Shown: positions 34,839 through 44,793, counted from the stretch's first letter. The stretch: DNA of 64,000 bases from Rathayibacter sp. Leaf185 (GCF_001423885.1 NZ_LMPP01000004.1:310001-374000), one strand, 5' to 3'. The notes: a model not told the origin generated them from the sequence alone. Program-made: numbers and translations.

Positions 34839-36592
34839 GCGGGGCTGCCTCCAGAGGCGAGGGGTCGGGTGAGGGGCGGCGGGTCGAGGGGGACCAGCGG
34901 GATCGGAGAGGTCGCGAGCGCGGGCAGGCGGGCGTCGACGACGAAGTGCTCACCGTCGGGGCCGGCGGTGAGGACGCCGCCGACGAGGGTGGCGCGCTCG
35001 TGCATGCCGACGAGGCCGTGGCCCTCCCCCGGCACCGTGACGGTCTCCTCATCCGAGCAGCGCGCGTTCCGCACGATCAGGACGACCTCGCCCGCCTCCC
35101 GCCGGAGCGAGACGTCCAGCGGGCTGCCGGGGCGGCCGTGGCGGAGTGCGTTCGTGGTCGCCTCCTGCGCGATCCGGTAGAGCGCCAGGCCGGTGGCGCG
35201 GGGGACGGAGTCGAGATCGACCTCGAGATCGGAGTGCACCCGCGCACCGGCACCCGAGACGCTGTCGAGCAGCGCGGGGAGATCGCGGGCCTCGGGCTGC
35301 GGGCCGTCGCTCTGGCTGTGCCGCAGCTGGGCGAGCAGCACCCGCACGTCTCCGAGCGCGTCTCGGGCGACACTCGAGATCGTCAGGAGGGCGGCATCGG
35401 TCTGCTCGGGGCTCGCCGCCCCGAGGTAGCGGGCTCCGTCGGCCTGCGCGATGACGACGGCGAGCGAGTGCGCCACGACGTCGTGCATGTCGCGCGCGAT
35501 CCGGTTGCGCTCCTCGACCGTGTCGAGCTCGCGCTGCGCCCGGGCGCGCTCGCGCTCGGCCTCGGCACGGAGGCTCTGTCCCTCCCGCGCCCGGCGGACG
35601 GAGCGGGACAGCAGCCCGACGGTCCACGAGAGGCCGAGAGTCGCGAGGATCCCGCTGAAAGTCGCCCCCAGAGTGAGCACGGAGTCGACCGTGTTCGCGA
35701 TCAGATCGAAGGCGAGGACCAGATAGGCGACCGCGACGACGGAGCCGGCGATCGCCGAGATCGCGCCGGCGGCTCGCACCCGGCGCGACGAGGCTGCTCC
35801 GGCGCCGAACAGCACGACGAGGATCGCGAGGTCCGCGGAGCCGGGAGCGAGGTGCAGCGCCATCTGCAGGGCGGCACCGATCCAGGCGATGGTGAGCGCG
35901 AGACCCGGGGAACGACCGTGGAGGACGAGCGCCACCGAGAGGACGCCGGCGACGAAGACGTCCAATGTGTCGTTGAGCGCCGTGATCGACAGGCCCGTCA
36001 GCGCCAGGAGGAGGACCGCCTGGCCCCCCGCAGCGCCGACCGCGAACGGATCCTGGGGTCCGGCGACGCGAGTCAGGAGTCGCTCGACCTGGTCGTCGGG
36101 GCCGACCGGGGAGCGTACTCCGAGCACGAAGGAGAGCACCTTCAGTCCGCACAGCACCGAGGCGACGAGGAGCGCGACGACGGCGCGGACCAGGAACTCG
36201 ATGTTCGACGGCAGCGCGTCGAGCCCGGGCAGATCGAGGCCGGCCGAGAGGCCGCCGATCCCCGAGAGGAGCAGTGCGCCCGCGAGGGCGAGTGACCTCG
36301 TCCACGGTCCGAGCCTGCGAGCCGTCGACCAGAGCACGACCATGCCGACGAGGACGCCGTCGACCGGTACGCCGACGACGGTGAAGCCTCCGCCGGCGAT
36401 CACCGCGAGCGCGATGAGCGTGGGGGCGAGGGCCGGCAGGAGAGCGGCGACCGCGAGAGCCAGACCGATCAGCAGTCCGGCCGGCACGGTCTCCATCGGC
36501 TCGACGGCGACGAGACCCGCGATCAGGTGCAGGGCGGCGAGGGCCGCCCCGGCGACCGGGAGCGCCGCCGGACGGTCGAGGAGGGCACGCAT
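34835..36592 (-). CDS. Sensor histidine kinase, HisKA_3 type
   Basis: 585 residues. About ten hydrophobic spans fill the first 330 residues, with no clear outside sensor domain, so it may sense the membrane or envelope. The phospho-accepting His370 lies in RIARDMHDVVAHSL, the N box in IAQEATTNALRHG (Asn481), and the G box in GEGHGLVGM. The ATG at 36592 is chosen over the GTG at 36601, which overlaps a TAGCGT -10 box seven bases from 36592. Partner of the adjacent response regulator. Confidence 0.92.
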   Translation of the reverse strand: MRALLDRPAALPVAGAALAALHLIAGLVAVEPMETVPAGLLIGLALAVAALLPALAPTLIALAVIAGGGFTVVGVPVDGVLVGMVVLWSTARRLGPWTRSLALAGALLLSGIGGLSAGLDLPGLDALPSNIEFLVRAVVALLVASVLCGLKVLSFVLGVRSPVGPDDQVERLLTRVAGPQDPFAVGAAGGQAVLLLALTGLSITALNDTLDVFVAGVLSVALVLHGRSPGLALTIAWIGAALQMALHLAPGSADLAILVVLFGAGAASSRRVRAAGAISAIAGSVVAVAYLVLAFDLIANTVDSVLTLGATFSGILATLGLSWTVGLLSRSVRRAREGQSLRAEAERERARAQRELDTVEERNRIARDMHDVVAHSLAVVIAQADGARYLGAASPEQTDAALLTISSVARDALGDVRVLLAQLRHSQSDGPQPEARDLPALLDSVSGAGARVHSDLEVDLDSVPRATGLALYRIAQEATTNALRHGRPGSPLDVSLRREAGEVVLIVRNARCSDEETVTVPGEGHGLVGMHERATLVGGVLTAGPDGEHFVVDARLPALATSPIPLVPLDPPPLTRPLASGGSPA

Positions 36593-36599
36593 GCTTCTC

Positions 36600-36605
36600 A
36601 CGCTA
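36600..36605 (-). promoter_or_regulatory. -10 box of the histidine kinase gene
   Basis: TAGCGT on the minus strand, seven bases before the ATG at 36592; leaderless arrangement. Confidence 0.5.
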
Positions 36606-36673
36606 GGGGGCGGAGGGCGTGCTGTCGTCGTCCTGCGGGGTGATCGGCGTCACCCTCCGGCCGAGGGCGTGGA

Positions 36674-37585
36674 TCAGAACCCGAGGCGCCCGAGCAGCTT
36701 CGGGTCGCGCTGCCACTCCTTCGCGACCTTCACCCTGATCGAGAGGAAGACGCGCTTGCCGAGGAGCCGCTCGATCTGCTCGCGCGACACCGCGCCGACC
36801 TCGCGGAGCCGCTGACCGCCCTTGCCGATGATGATGCCCTTCTGGCTGTCGCGCTCGACGAAGACGTTCGCGTAGATGTCGATCAGGGAGCCGTCCTCGC
36901 GCTCGACCATGTCGTCGAGCGTCACGGCGAGGGAGTGCGGGAGCTCGTCGGACACGCCCTCGAGCGCGGCCTCCCGGATGAACTCGGCGATGCGCGAGAA
37001 GAGGTCCTCGTCGGTCACCGCCTCCTTCGGGTAGAGAGCGGGTGACTCCGGCATCAGCGAGAGCAGCTCGGAGGCGAGGACGTCGAGCTGCTCGGCGGTC
37101 ACGGCGGAGATGGGGACGATGGTGTCCCACTCGCGGAGCTCGGAGACGGCGAGCAGCTGCTTCGCCACGGACTTCTTCGACATCAGGTCGACCTTCGAGA
37201 CGATCGCGACCTTGCGCGCCCGCGGGAAGGAGTCGAGCTGCTCGTTGATGAAGCGGTCGCCGGGGCCGATCGGCTCGTCGGCCGGGAAGAGCATCCCGAT
37301 CACGTCGACGTCGCCCAGCGTCGAGGTGACGAGCGAGTTGAGACGCTCGCCCAGCAGGGTGCGGGGGCGGTGGATGCCGGGGGTGTCGACGACGATCAGC
37401 TGGCCCTCCTCGCGGTGCACGACTCCGCGGATCGCGCGCCGCGTCGTCTGCGGCTTCGAGCTGGTGATCGCGATCTTCTCGCCCACGAGCGCGTTGGTCA
37501 GCGTCGACTTGCCGACGTTGGGACGGCCGACGAACGACACGAATCCCGCCCGGAAGGGCGTCGTGGGAGGGGTGGTGTCGGTCAT
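36674..37585 (-). CDS. era: GTPase Era
   Basis: 303 residues. G1 is GRPNVGKS (20-27), G3 DTPGIH, G4 SKVD, and a C-terminal KH domain holds VERDSQKGIIIGKGGQRLREVG. It assists 16S rRNA maturation and 30S assembly. The ATG at 37585 has GAGGAC upstream and overlaps the stop of a 26-codon frame (ATGA), which itself overlaps the CNNM gene stop; translation of era is thus chained to the operon. Last gene of the hrcA-era run. Confidence 0.96.
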   Translation of the reverse strand: MTDTTPPTTPFRAGFVSFVGRPNVGKSTLTNALVGEKIAITSSKPQTTRRAIRGVVHREEGQLIVVDTPGIHRPRTLLGERLNSLVTSTLGDVDVIGMLFPADEPIGPGDRFINEQLDSFPRARKVAIVSKVDLMSKKSVAKQLLAVSELREWDTIVPISAVTAEQLDVLASELLSLMPESPALYPKEAVTDEDLFSRIAEFIREAALEGVSDELPHSLAVTLDDMVEREDGSLIDIYANVFVERDSQKGIIIGKGGQRLREVGAVSREQIERLLGKRVFLSIRVKVAKEWQRDPKLLGRLGF

Positions 37586-37662
37586 CGTGCGTCCTCGTTC
37601 GGTGCTGTCGTCGTCGGTGCTGCGGTGGTCGGTGCCGCGGTGGGCGCCGGTGCGGTGGTCAT
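37582..37662 (-). CDS. 26-residue Ala/Pro/Thr micro-ORF bridging the CNNM gene and era
   Basis: The frame starts with ATG overlapping the CNNM stop (ATGA) and stops with TGA overlapping the era ATG (ATGA), filling the gap exactly. The product is low-complexity: repeats of T-T-A-P and A-A-P, ending NEDAR; the DNA under it consists of repeats of GGTGC-GCGGTGGTC type words. It may serve only to carry ribosomes from one gene to the next, or it may be a real peptide or a worn N-terminal tail of Era. No domain. Confidence 0.4.
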   Translation of the reverse strand: MTTAPAPTAAPTTAAPTTTAPNEDAR

Positions 37663-39131
37663 GGGGTGATCGCGTTCTCGGTGGTCGTCGTCGGGGACTC
37701 GTCGACCGGAGCCTTCTTCCGGTTCTTCCCGTCGTCGGCCCTCGGCTTCTTGGACTTCTTGGACCCGGAGGGCTTCGGCTTCTCCTGCGAGGGATCCGCG
37801 TGGTCGCTGCCGCCATCGGTGTCCCCTCCGTCGTCGGCGACGACGGGGATCGGGCCGGTACCGGGCTCGCGTGACGGATCGTAGTCCGGATCGCGGCGGA
37901 CGATGACCGTCGAGATGGTGCCTCGGCGGGGATCCGCCTGCTCAGCCTCGAGGATCACGCCGTCGATGCGAGCGACGGCACCCCGTTCGGGCAGCCGGCC
38001 GTAGGCCTTGGTGAGCAGACCGCCGACGGAGTCGACGTCGTCGTCCTCGAGGTCGAGCTCGAACAGCTCGCCCAGCTCGTCGACCGGCAGCCGCGCCGAG
38101 ACGCGGTAGACGCCGGGCTCGGTCTCCTCGAAGAGGTCGACCTCGCGGTCGTACTCGTCCGAGATGTCGCCGACGAGCTCCTCGATGAGGTCCTCGAGTG
38201 TGACGAGGCCGGCGATGCCTCCGTACTCGTCGACCACCATCGCTAGATGGTTCGACTCGAGCTGCATCTGGCGGAGGAGCTCGTCGGCCTTCTTCGACTC
38301 AGGCACGAAGAGCGCCGGCCGGGCCAGCTCCGAGACGGCGTCGGCGTCGTCGGGCCGCTCGTAGGTGTGCCGCGCGACGTCGCGGAGGTAGAGGACGCCG
38401 AGCACGTCGTCCACTCCGTCGCCGATCACGGGCAGTCGCGAGATCCCGCGGCTGAGCAGCAGGCCCATGCCCGCGCCGACCGAGGCGCTCGCCTCGATGG
38501 TCACCATGTCGGTCCTCGGGACCATGACCTCGCGGACGAGGGTGTCGTTGAACTCGAAGATCGAGTGGATGAGCTCGCGGTCGTCCTGCTCGAGGACGTC
38601 CTGCTCGGTGGCCTCGTCGACCATGCTGAGGAGCTGTTCCTCGGACGAGAAGCCGGCCGAGCGCCCGGTGCCCGGGGTGACCCGGTTGCCGAGGGCGACC
38701 AGCCCGTGCGCCACTGGGCCGAGGCCGACCCGCAGGACGTGGACGAGCGAGGCGCTCGTGCCGAGCACGGCGCGCGCGTGCGCTCGCCCGACGCTGCGGG
38801 GGCTCGATCCGACGAGCACGAACGAGACGGCCGCCATGATCAGGATCGCGAGCAGCAGCGCCAGCCAGAGCTGCTCGATGACGACGACGAGAACGGCGGT
38901 CACGAAGACGGCCGCCGTCGTCTCGGCGGCGATCCGCGAGAAGTTGACGACGTTGACGTGCGCGCTGAGGTCGCCGGCGATGGCCCGCAGCGACCGCGCG
39001 CTTCGGGAGTGGTTGGCCATGTCGAGCAGATCGCTCCGCGAGAGGACGCCGAGCGCGGCGTCGGTCGCCGCGAGCCAGCCGCCGACGGCGACGAGGGCGA
39101 GCGCGGCGACGAGCAGCTGGAGGGTCAGCAC
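37659..39131 (-). CDS. CNNM/CorC-type transporter (hemolysin family, UPF0053)
   Basis: 490 residues: a DUF21 membrane domain with four spans (1-150), two CBS domains ([14 protein letters not shown]... to [16 protein letters not shown]), a CorC_HlyC domain and a Lys/Pro-rich tail of about 70 residues. Such proteins export or regulate Mg2+ (and Co2+). The name hemolysin is historical. GTG start, seven bases after the ybeY stop. It sits between ybeY and era, a conserved actinobacterial order. Confidence 0.92.
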   Translation of the reverse strand: MLTLQLLVAALALVAVGGWLAATDAALGVLSRSDLLDMANHSRSARSLRAIAGDLSAHVNVVNFSRIAAETTAAVFVTAVLVVVIEQLWLALLLAILIMAAVSFVLVGSSPRSVGRAHARAVLGTSASLVHVLRVGLGPVAHGLVALGNRVTPGTGRSAGFSSEEQLLSMVDEATEQDVLEQDDRELIHSIFEFNDTLVREVMVPRTDMVTIEASASVGAGMGLLLSRGISRLPVIGDGVDDVLGVLYLRDVARHTYERPDDADAVSELARPALFVPESKKADELLRQMQLESNHLAMVVDEYGGIAGLVTLEDLIEELVGDISDEYDREVDLFEETEPGVYRVSARLPVDELGELFELDLEDDDVDSVGGLLTKAYGRLPERGAVARIDGVILEAEQADPRRGTISTVIVRRDPDYDPSREPGTGPIPVVADDGGDTDGGSDHADPSQEKPKPSGSKKSKKPRADDGKNRKKAPVDESPTTTTENAITP

Positions 39132-39138
39132 GAGGCGC

Positions 39139-39600
39139 CTATCGTCGTCGTTCGCTGATGTGGAAGCCCACGAGGATGTCGCGCTGGATGCCGAACATCT
39201 CGCGCTCCTCCTCGGCCTCGGCGTGGTCGAAGCCGAGCAGGTGCAGCAGCCCGTGCGCGGTGAGCAGCTGCAGCTCGTCGAGCACCGAGTGACCGGCCGC
39301 CTCGGCCTGCGTCTGGGCGACCTGCGGGCACAGCACGATGTCGCCGAGGAGTCCGGCGGGAGTCTGCTCGTCCTCGGTGCCCGGGCGCAGCTCGTCCATC
39401 GGGAAGCTCAGCACGTCGGTGGGCCCCGGCTCGTCCATCCACTGGACGTGCAGCTGCTCCATCGCCCCCTCGTCGACCAGCACGATCGCCAGCTCGGCGT
39501 CGGGGTGCACGTGGAGCGAGTCGAGCGCGTAGCCGGCGAGGCGCAGCAGTGCCGCCTCGTCGACGGGGACGCTCGACTCGTTGTTGATCTCGATGCTCAC
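39139..39600 (-). CDS. ybeY: Endoribonuclease YbeY
   Basis: 153 residues. The zinc motif H-x3-H-x5-H is His116, His120 and His126 in HGLLHLLGFDH, and the conserved DVLSFPMDE precedes it. It trims the 3' end of 16S rRNA and takes part in ribosome quality control. The start at 39600 (GTG) gives the normal length. phoH is upstream with a 30-base gap, the usual partner. Confidence 0.96.
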   Translation of the reverse strand: MSIEINNESSVPVDEAALLRLAGYALDSLHVHPDAELAIVLVDEGAMEQLHVQWMDEPGPTDVLSFPMDELRPGTEDEQTPAGLLGDIVLCPQVAQTQAEAAGHSVLDELQLLTAHGLLHLLGFDHAEAEEEREMFGIQRDILVGFHISERRR

Positions 39601-39630
39601 GGGGCGCGGAAGTCCTTCTGTCGGGCGGGG

Positions 39631-40794
39631 TCAGCCGCGGGGGCGCTGGGGCTGGCTGTCGCCGCCGGTGCGGGTGGATCCGCGCCGCTCGGCGCGGTTC
39701 GCGAACTCGCGCGCCTGCTCGCGCTCGAAGTTCTGCGCCTGCTTCAGCTGGTCGTACTCGGTGTACGCGTCGACGATGCGGCCGACGAGGTTGTGGCGCA
39801 CCACGTCCTCGCTGCCCAGGCGCGAGAAGTGGATGTCGTCGATGTCGTCGAGCACCCGGGTGACGAGCCGGAGCCCGCTCGATCCGGTGGGCAGATCGAC
39901 CTGGGTGATGTCGCCGGTGATCACCATCTTCGAGCCGAAGCCGAGGCGGGTGAGGAACATCTTCATCTGCTCGGGCGTGGTGTTCTGCGCCTCGTCGAGG
40001 ACGACGAACGAGTTGTTCAGCGTCCGCCCGCGCATGTAGGCCAGGGGCGCGACCTCGATGACGCCCGCGGCCAGCAGCTTCGGGACGTTCTCGGGGTCCA
40101 TCATCTCGTTCAGCGCGTCGTAGAGCGGGCGCAGGTACGGGTCGATCTTGTCGGTGAGCGAGCCGGGGAGGTAGCCGAGCCTCTCGCCCGCCTCGACGGC
40201 GGGACGGGTCAGGATGATCCGCTCGACCTCCTTGCGCTGGAGGGCCTGCACCGCCTTCGCCATCGCGAGATAGGTCTTGCCCGTGCCCGCCGGGCCGATG
40301 CCGAACACGATGGTGTTCTGGTCGACGGCGTCGACGTACTCGCGCTGACCGACGGTCTTGGGGCGGATGCTCTTGCCGCGCGCCGTGAGGATCGCCTGCC
40401 CGAACGCCTCCGCCGGCGACACCGGGCCGCCGTTCTCGAGGATCCGCGCGGACTCTCGCACGCCGTCGGGGTCGAGATCGTGGCCGCCTGCCGTCATGAG
40501 CACCAGTTCTTCCACCAGGCGCGCCGCAGCCGCAACCGGGGCGTGCTCGCCGTCGAGCGTCACCTCGTTGCCGCGCACGTGCACCCGGACGTCGGGGAAT
40601 CGTCCTTCGACCGCCCGGATGAGGCGGTCCTGAGGTCCGAGGAGGCGCACCATGGCGACTCCGTCGACGGCGACGACGCGGTGCGCCGGGCCGGTGAGAG
40701 GCGGGGTGGTGAACTGCTCAGTGGCGGCGGTGCCGCCGGGGAGGTCGGGAGTCGGAGCTGCCGGGCTGTCGCCCGCGTGGTCAACCGGTGGCAA
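39631..40794 (-). CDS. PhoH-family ATPase
   Basis: 387 residues, PhoL type. A variable N-terminus (1-60) is followed by a KH-like region, then the P-loop GPAGTGKT at 167-174 and Walker B SFVVLDEAQNT. It works with YbeY on RNA, as inferred from constant gene pairing. The chosen start is TTG 40794, with GGAAGG five bases upstream; it overlaps the 3' end of the HIT gene by 14 bases. An Ala/Pro-rich first 35 residues make a later start possible. Confidence 0.93.
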   Translation of the reverse strand: MPPVDHAGDSPAAPTPDLPGGTAATEQFTTPPLTGPAHRVVAVDGVAMVRLLGPQDRLIRAVEGRFPDVRVHVRGNEVTLDGEHAPVAAAARLVEELVLMTAGGHDLDPDGVRESARILENGGPVSPAEAFGQAILTARGKSIRPKTVGQREYVDAVDQNTIVFGIGPAGTGKTYLAMAKAVQALQRKEVERIILTRPAVEAGERLGYLPGSLTDKIDPYLRPLYDALNEMMDPENVPKLLAAGVIEVAPLAYMRGRTLNNSFVVLDEAQNTTPEQMKMFLTRLGFGSKMVITGDITQVDLPTGSSGLRLVTRVLDDIDDIHFSRLGSEDVVRHNLVGRIVDAYTEYDQLKQAQNFEREQAREFANRAERRGSTRTGGDSQPQRPRG

Positions 40795-41131
40795 GAGAGC
40801 CTTCCGTCAGGTGTCCGCCCAGGACATGGGCGTGGACGTGGAACACGGTCTGGCCGGCCTCTTCGCCCGAGTTGAAGACGAGGCGGAACTGCCCGCCGGA
40901 GTGCGCATCGGCCAGGGTCTGCGCGACCTCGACCATCTCGGCGAGCAGGGAGGCGTCGGCGGCGGCGAGAGCGGCGACGGTCGCGTACTCCTGGGTCTTG
41001 GGGAAGACGAGGAAGTGGACCGGAGCCTTCGGCGCGATGTCGGTGATGGCGAGGATCCGCTCGTTCTCGAACACCACGTCGGCAGGGATCTCGCCCCGGA
41101 CGATGCGGGTGAAGACGGTGGGTTCGCTCAT
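40781..41131 (-). CDS. HIT-family nucleotide hydrolase
   Basis: 116 residues. The histidine triad is HVHAHVL (His98, 100, 102). HIT proteins of the Hint branch hydrolyse AMP-linked substrates such as adenosine phosphoramidates. The ATG at 41131 begins MSEPTVFTRIVRGEIPADVV, an exact family start. Its 3' end overlaps phoH and it follows rsmE in the run. Confidence 0.95.
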   Translation of the reverse strand: MSEPTVFTRIVRGEIPADVVFENERILAITDIAPKAPVHFLVFPKTQEYATVAALAAADASLLAEMVEVAQTLADAHSGGQFRLVFNSGEEAGQTVFHVHAHVLGGHLTEGSLATG

Positions 41132-41189
41132 ACGACCATCGTAAAGGCGGCTACCCGCACTCGGGCGCGCCGTTCGCCGAGGGCGCGCG

Positions 41190-41924
41190 TCACCAGCGGC
41201 CGAGCCGGGCCGAGAGCACGGCGATCGCGGCGGGCCCGGCGGTCGAGGTGCGCAGGACGGAGTCGCCCAGCGCGACGGCCTCGGCCCCCGCCTCCTCGAG
41301 TGCTCGCAGCTCCTCCGGAGCGATACCGCCTTCGGGGCCGACGACCAGCACCAGGTCGCGCTCATCGGGCATCACGGCCGAGAGCCGGGAGGCGGCACCC
41401 GGCTCGAGGACGAGGATCCGGGCGGTCCCGGCCCGCTCGACGATCCCTCGCAGGACGGCCAGCGCCGACACCTCCGGCACCCGGGCGCGCAGCGACTGCT
41501 TGCTCGCCTCGCGGACGATGCTGCGCCAGCGCTCGCGGCCCTTCTCCTCCTTGCCGCCCGCCCAGCGCGAGACGGAGCGGTTCGCCTGCCAGGGGACGAC
41601 CTCGTCGACGCCCAGCTCGGTCGCCGCCTGGATCGCGAGCTCGTCGCGGTCCCCCTTGGCGAGGGCCTGCACGAGCACGAGCCGGGGCGAGGGGGCGGCC
41701 AGCTCCTCGACCGAGTCGACGAGGAGCGAGACGCGGGACGCCTCCGCCGTCTCGACGGTCGCGGTGGCGACTCGCCCCCGGCCGTCGCCGATGCGCACCG
41801 ACTCGCCGGCGCGGAGGCGGCTGACCGTGGCGGCGTGGCGCGCCTCCGCGCCGGTCAGCACGAGCCGCCCTCCCCGGACGAAGTCGCCGGAGTCGAGTGT
41901 CTCGTCGATGTAGTGGTGCGCCAC
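41190..41924 (-). CDS. rsmE: 16S rRNA (uracil1498-N3)-methyltransferase
   Basis: 244 residues. PUA-like N-terminus followed by a SPOUT domain; the knot region is LVLVVGPEGGIAPEEL and GDSVLRTSTAGPAAI, as in RsmE. It methylates U1498 of 16S rRNA. The start at 41924 (GTG) gives MAHHYIDE. It lies six bases after dnaJ in the HrcA-led operon. Confidence 0.95.
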   Translation of the reverse strand: MAHHYIDETLDSGDFVRGGRLVLTGAEARHAATVSRLRAGESVRIGDGRGRVATATVETAEASRVSLLVDSVEELAAPSPRLVLVQALAKGDRDELAIQAATELGVDEVVPWQANRSVSRWAGGKEEKGRERWRSIVREASKQSLRARVPEVSALAVLRGIVERAGTARILVLEPGAASRLSAVMPDERDLVLVVGPEGGIAPEELRALEEAGAEAVALGDSVLRTSTAGPAAIAVLSARLGRW

Positions 41925-41930
41925 GCCGGC

Positions 41931-43040
41931 CTAGCCGAGGAAACGGTCGCGGAGCTTCGAGAACAGCCCCTGCTGGAAGTGGGTGAGCGCCGGCTTCTGC
42001 GGCTTGTAGTGCTTGGCGAACTCCTGGACGAGCTCGCGTTCGCGGTGGCCGAGCTTGGTTGGTGTGACCACCTGGATGCCGATGCGCAGGTCGCCGCGAC
42101 CGTTTCCGCGCAGCTTCGTGACTCCGCGGCCCTTGATCGTGACGATCTCGGTGCTCTGGGTGCCCGGCTTGATCTCGATCTCGATGTCGCCGTCGAGGGC
42201 GGCGAGCGTCGCGGTCGAGCCGAGGATCGCATCGGTCATCTGCACTTCGAGGGTGCAGAGCAGGTCGTCGCCGTTGCGGCTGAAGACGTCGTGGTGCTTG
42301 ACCTTGATCTCGAGGTAGAGGTCGCCGTTCGGTCCGCCTGCGGGGCCGACCTCGCCGCTGCCCGGCATCTGCAGGCGGAGGCCCGTGTCGACCCCCGCGG
42401 GGACGTCGACGGGGATCGTGCGGCGCGCGCGGACGCGGCCCTGTCCCTGGCAGGTGGAGCACGGGGTCGCGATGACGGTGCCGTAGCCGCGGCAGGTGCC
42501 GCAGGGACTCGCGGTCATCACGTTGCCGAGGAGTGAGCGGACCGTGCGCTGGATCTGGCCCGAGCCGTGGCAGATGTCGCAGGTGACGGGCGAGGTGCCG
42601 GGCTGGCAGCACGAGCCGTTGCAGGTCTCGCAGAGCACGGCGGTGTCGACCTCGAGGTCGCGGTGGGTGCCGAAGATGACCTCGTCGAGCGACACCTCGA
42701 CCCGCAGCAGCGCGTCCTGACCGCGCTCGCGGCGCGACCGGGGACCGCGGGACGACCCCTGCGCGCCCTGGCCGAAGAACGTCTCGAAGATGTCGCCGAA
42801 GCCACCGAAGCCCTGAGCGCCGCCCCCGAAGCCCTCCTGCGGGCCGCGGTCGTACTGCTGGCGCTGCTGCGCGTCGCTCAGGACGTCGTAAGCGTGCGTG
42901 ACGAGCTTGAAGCGCTCGGAGGCGTCGGCGCTGGGATTGACGTCGGGGTGCAGTTCGCGCGCGAGCCGGCGGTACGCCTTCTTGATCTCGTCGTTGGAGG
43001 CGTCGCGGGCGACGCCCAGCACTTCGTAGTGATCGGCCAC
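41931..43040 (-). CDS. dnaJ: Chaperone DnaJ (HrcA-linked copy)
   Basis: 369 residues. J domain with HPD at 31-33, a Gly/Phe stretch near 72-95, and a zinc-finger region with four CxxC units; the first reads CETCNGSCC, so one Gly of CxxCxGxG is replaced and an extra Cys is added. The C-terminal substrate domain is complete. It delivers unfolded proteins to DnaK. GTG 43040 is preferred as it starts [10 protein letters not shown]. With hrcA upstream it is the heat-shock, CIRCE-controlled DnaJ2 type. Confidence 0.95.
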   Translation of the reverse strand: MADHYEVLGVARDASNDEIKKAYRRLARELHPDVNPSADASERFKLVTHAYDVLSDAQQRQQYDRGPQEGFGGGAQGFGGFGDIFETFFGQGAQGSSRGPRSRRERGQDALLRVEVSLDEVIFGTHRDLEVDTAVLCETCNGSCCQPGTSPVTCDICHGSGQIQRTVRSLLGNVMTASPCGTCRGYGTVIATPCSTCQGQGRVRARRTIPVDVPAGVDTGLRLQMPGSGEVGPAGGPNGDLYLEIKVKHHDVFSRNGDDLLCTLEVQMTDAILGSTATLAALDGDIEIEIKPGTQSTEIVTIKGRGVTKLRGNGRGDLRIGIQVVTPTKLGHRERELVQEFAKHYKPQKPALTHFQQGLFSKLRDRFLG

Positions 43041-43125
43041 AGGTGGCTTCGTCCTTCGTTCGTGGGTCGGTGCGCCGGGCACGGCGGACCTGTCGGGAGC
43101 CGGAGGGACCGGCGGAGGTTCGGGG

Positions 43126-44148
43126 TCACTCCTCGCCGAGGAGGCGGGAGAGGTAGCGGGCGACGGCTCGGACCGCCGCGATGTTGCCGGAGTAGTCCAT
43201 CCGGATCGGCCCGAGGACGCCGAGGCGCGAGACCTGGCCGCCCGAGGTGTTGTAGCCGCTCGTGAGCACGGACGTCTCCTGGAGGCCGAACGGCGCGTTC
43301 TCACGGCCGATGCGGACCGAGATGCCCCGCGGATCGGGCGTCATCTCGGCGAACAGGCGCAGGAGCTCGACCTGCTCCTCGATCGCTTCGAGGACCGGGT
43401 AGATGCTGCCCGAGAAGTCCTCCTCGGTGCGCACGAGGTTGGCCGCGCCCGCCATCACGAGGCGGTCCTGCCGGTTCGCGCCGACCTGCTCGAGCAGGGT
43501 CTGCACGATCGGGGTCAGCGTCTCGCGCCGCTCCGGAGCGAACCGCTCGGCAGCCGTCTGCAGGATCTCGGCGGCGGCCTGGAGGCCCAGACCGAGAACG
43601 GCGGTGTTGAGCTTGGCGCGGATCTCGCCGAGCAGCTCGTCGTCGACATCGGCCGGCGTCTCGAGCACGCGCTGATCGACCCGGCCGGTGTCGGTGATCA
43701 GCACCGACAGGAGGCGCCTGGGCGCCAGAGCCACCAGCTCCACGTGGCGGATGCGCGCGGCTCCGAACGACGGGTACTGCACGAGGGCGACGCTGTTGGT
43801 GAGCTGCGAGAGCAGACGCACCGTCTTCACGAGCACCTCGTCGAGATCGGGGCTCTGGCCCAGGAACGTCTCGATCGCCTGCCGCTGGGCCGCGGTCAGC
43901 GGGCGCAGATCGGTGAGCTGGTCGACGAAGAGGCGGTAGCCCTTGTCGGTGGGAACGCGGCCTGAGGAGGTGTGCGGGGCCGCGATCAGCTCCTCCTCCT
44001 CGAGCTGCGCCATCTCGTTGCGGATGGTGGCGGCAGAGACTCCGAACGCGTGGCGCTCGACGATCGACTTGGAGCCGACCGGCTCGCGGTGCGCGACGTA
44101 GTCCTGCACGATGACGCGCAGCACCTGGAGACCTCGCTCCGTCACCAT
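43126..44148 (-). CDS. hrcA: Heat-inducible transcription repressor HrcA
   Basis: 340 residues with a winged helix at the N-terminus ([27 protein letters not shown]) and the conserved [12 protein letters not shown]. It binds CIRCE and represses heat-shock genes until GroEL is busy. A perfect CIRCE stands 46 bases before its ATG, so it represses itself. GGGAGG lies eight bases upstream of the ATG. First gene of the long run to era. Confidence 0.97.
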   Translation of the reverse strand: MVTERGLQVLRVIVQDYVAHREPVGSKSIVERHAFGVSAATIRNEMAQLEEEELIAAPHTSSGRVPTDKGYRLFVDQLTDLRPLTAAQRQAIETFLGQSPDLDEVLVKTVRLLSQLTNSVALVQYPSFGAARIRHVELVALAPRRLLSVLITDTGRVDQRVLETPADVDDELLGEIRAKLNTAVLGLGLQAAAEILQTAAERFAPERRETLTPIVQTLLEQVGANRQDRLVMAGAANLVRTEEDFSGSIYPVLEAIEEQVELLRLFAEMTPDPRGISVRIGRENAPFGLQETSVLTSGYNTSGGQVSRLGVLGPIRMDYSGNIAAVRAVARYLSRLLGEE

Positions 44149-44193
44149 GCGATCGACCTCCCGTCGGGCTCCGTGTGCACTTCATCGCGGACC

Positions 44194-44220
44194 TTGGCAC
44201 TCCGCGGGAATGAGTGCCAA
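44194..44220. promoter_or_regulatory. CIRCE element
   Basis: TTGGCACTC-N9-GAGTGCCAA, a perfect inverted repeat close to the consensus TTAGCACTC-N9-GAGTGCTAA. It directly follows a TATGAT -10 box (44220-44225, minus strand) and so covers the hrcA transcription start. Confidence 0.95.
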
Positions 44221-44225
44221 TCATA
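44220..44225 (-). promoter_or_regulatory. -10 box of hrcA operon
   Basis: TATGAT on the minus strand, adjoining the CIRCE element; the transcript would carry a leader of about 65 bases. The -35 region is GC-rich and unclear. Confidence 0.65.
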
Positions 44226-44400
44226 ACCGCGCGCGCGGAGAGAGGCCGGGGTTGCGTGCGGATCGGCGTGGTGCTCGCTCATTGCCCGCCGTCGGCGACG
44301 GCAGTACCGTGAGCGCGCGGTCGGAGGCGGTCGACGCGCGGCCGGCCGGTGCGCACGTCGATCGACGCGCGCCGGAGCGCGTCTTCTGAGAGGAACGACC

Positions 44401-44793
44401 ATGTCACTTCCCGATGCAGGCGGCTCACCGGAGCCCACTCCCCGCCCCGCCGCCGCCCCGCTGACCGAGACCGAGGACCGCCAGTGGGCGTCGTTCGCGC
44501 ACCTCGGCGGCATCCTGTCCTTCCTCCCGTCGCTGATCATCTGGCTCGTCTTCAAGGACCGCGGCCGCTTCACGGAGGCGGAGGCCAAGGAGGCGCTGAA
44601 CTTCCAGATCACGCTCCTGATCGTCCACGTGATCGCCTGGATCCTCTCGGCGACGGTCGTCGGAGCGATCATCGGGATCCCGCTGGACCTCGCCGCGTGG
44701 GTCGTCTCGATCGTGTTCTCGATCCTCGGATTCCTCAAGGCGAAGGACGGGACCCCCTACCGGTACCCGTTCGCCGTCCGACTCATCAAGTAG
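44401..44793 (+). CDS. DUF4870 membrane protein (first copy)
   Basis: 130 residues. A Pro/Ala-rich N-terminus is followed by WASFAHLGGILSFLPSLIIWLVFKDRGRF and two further spans, ending with YRYPFAVRLIK; this is the DUF4870 (Tic20-like) pattern. Function unknown, membrane protein. AGGA eight bases before the ATG. A second member of the same family follows after 89 bases, so the pair arose by duplication. Confidence 0.85.
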   Translation: MSLPDAGGSPEPTPRPAAAPLTETEDRQWASFAHLGGILSFLPSLIIWLVFKDRGRFTEAEAKEALNFQITLLIVHVIAWILSATVVGAIIGIPLDLAAWVVSIVFSILGFLKAKDGTPYRYPFAVRLIK

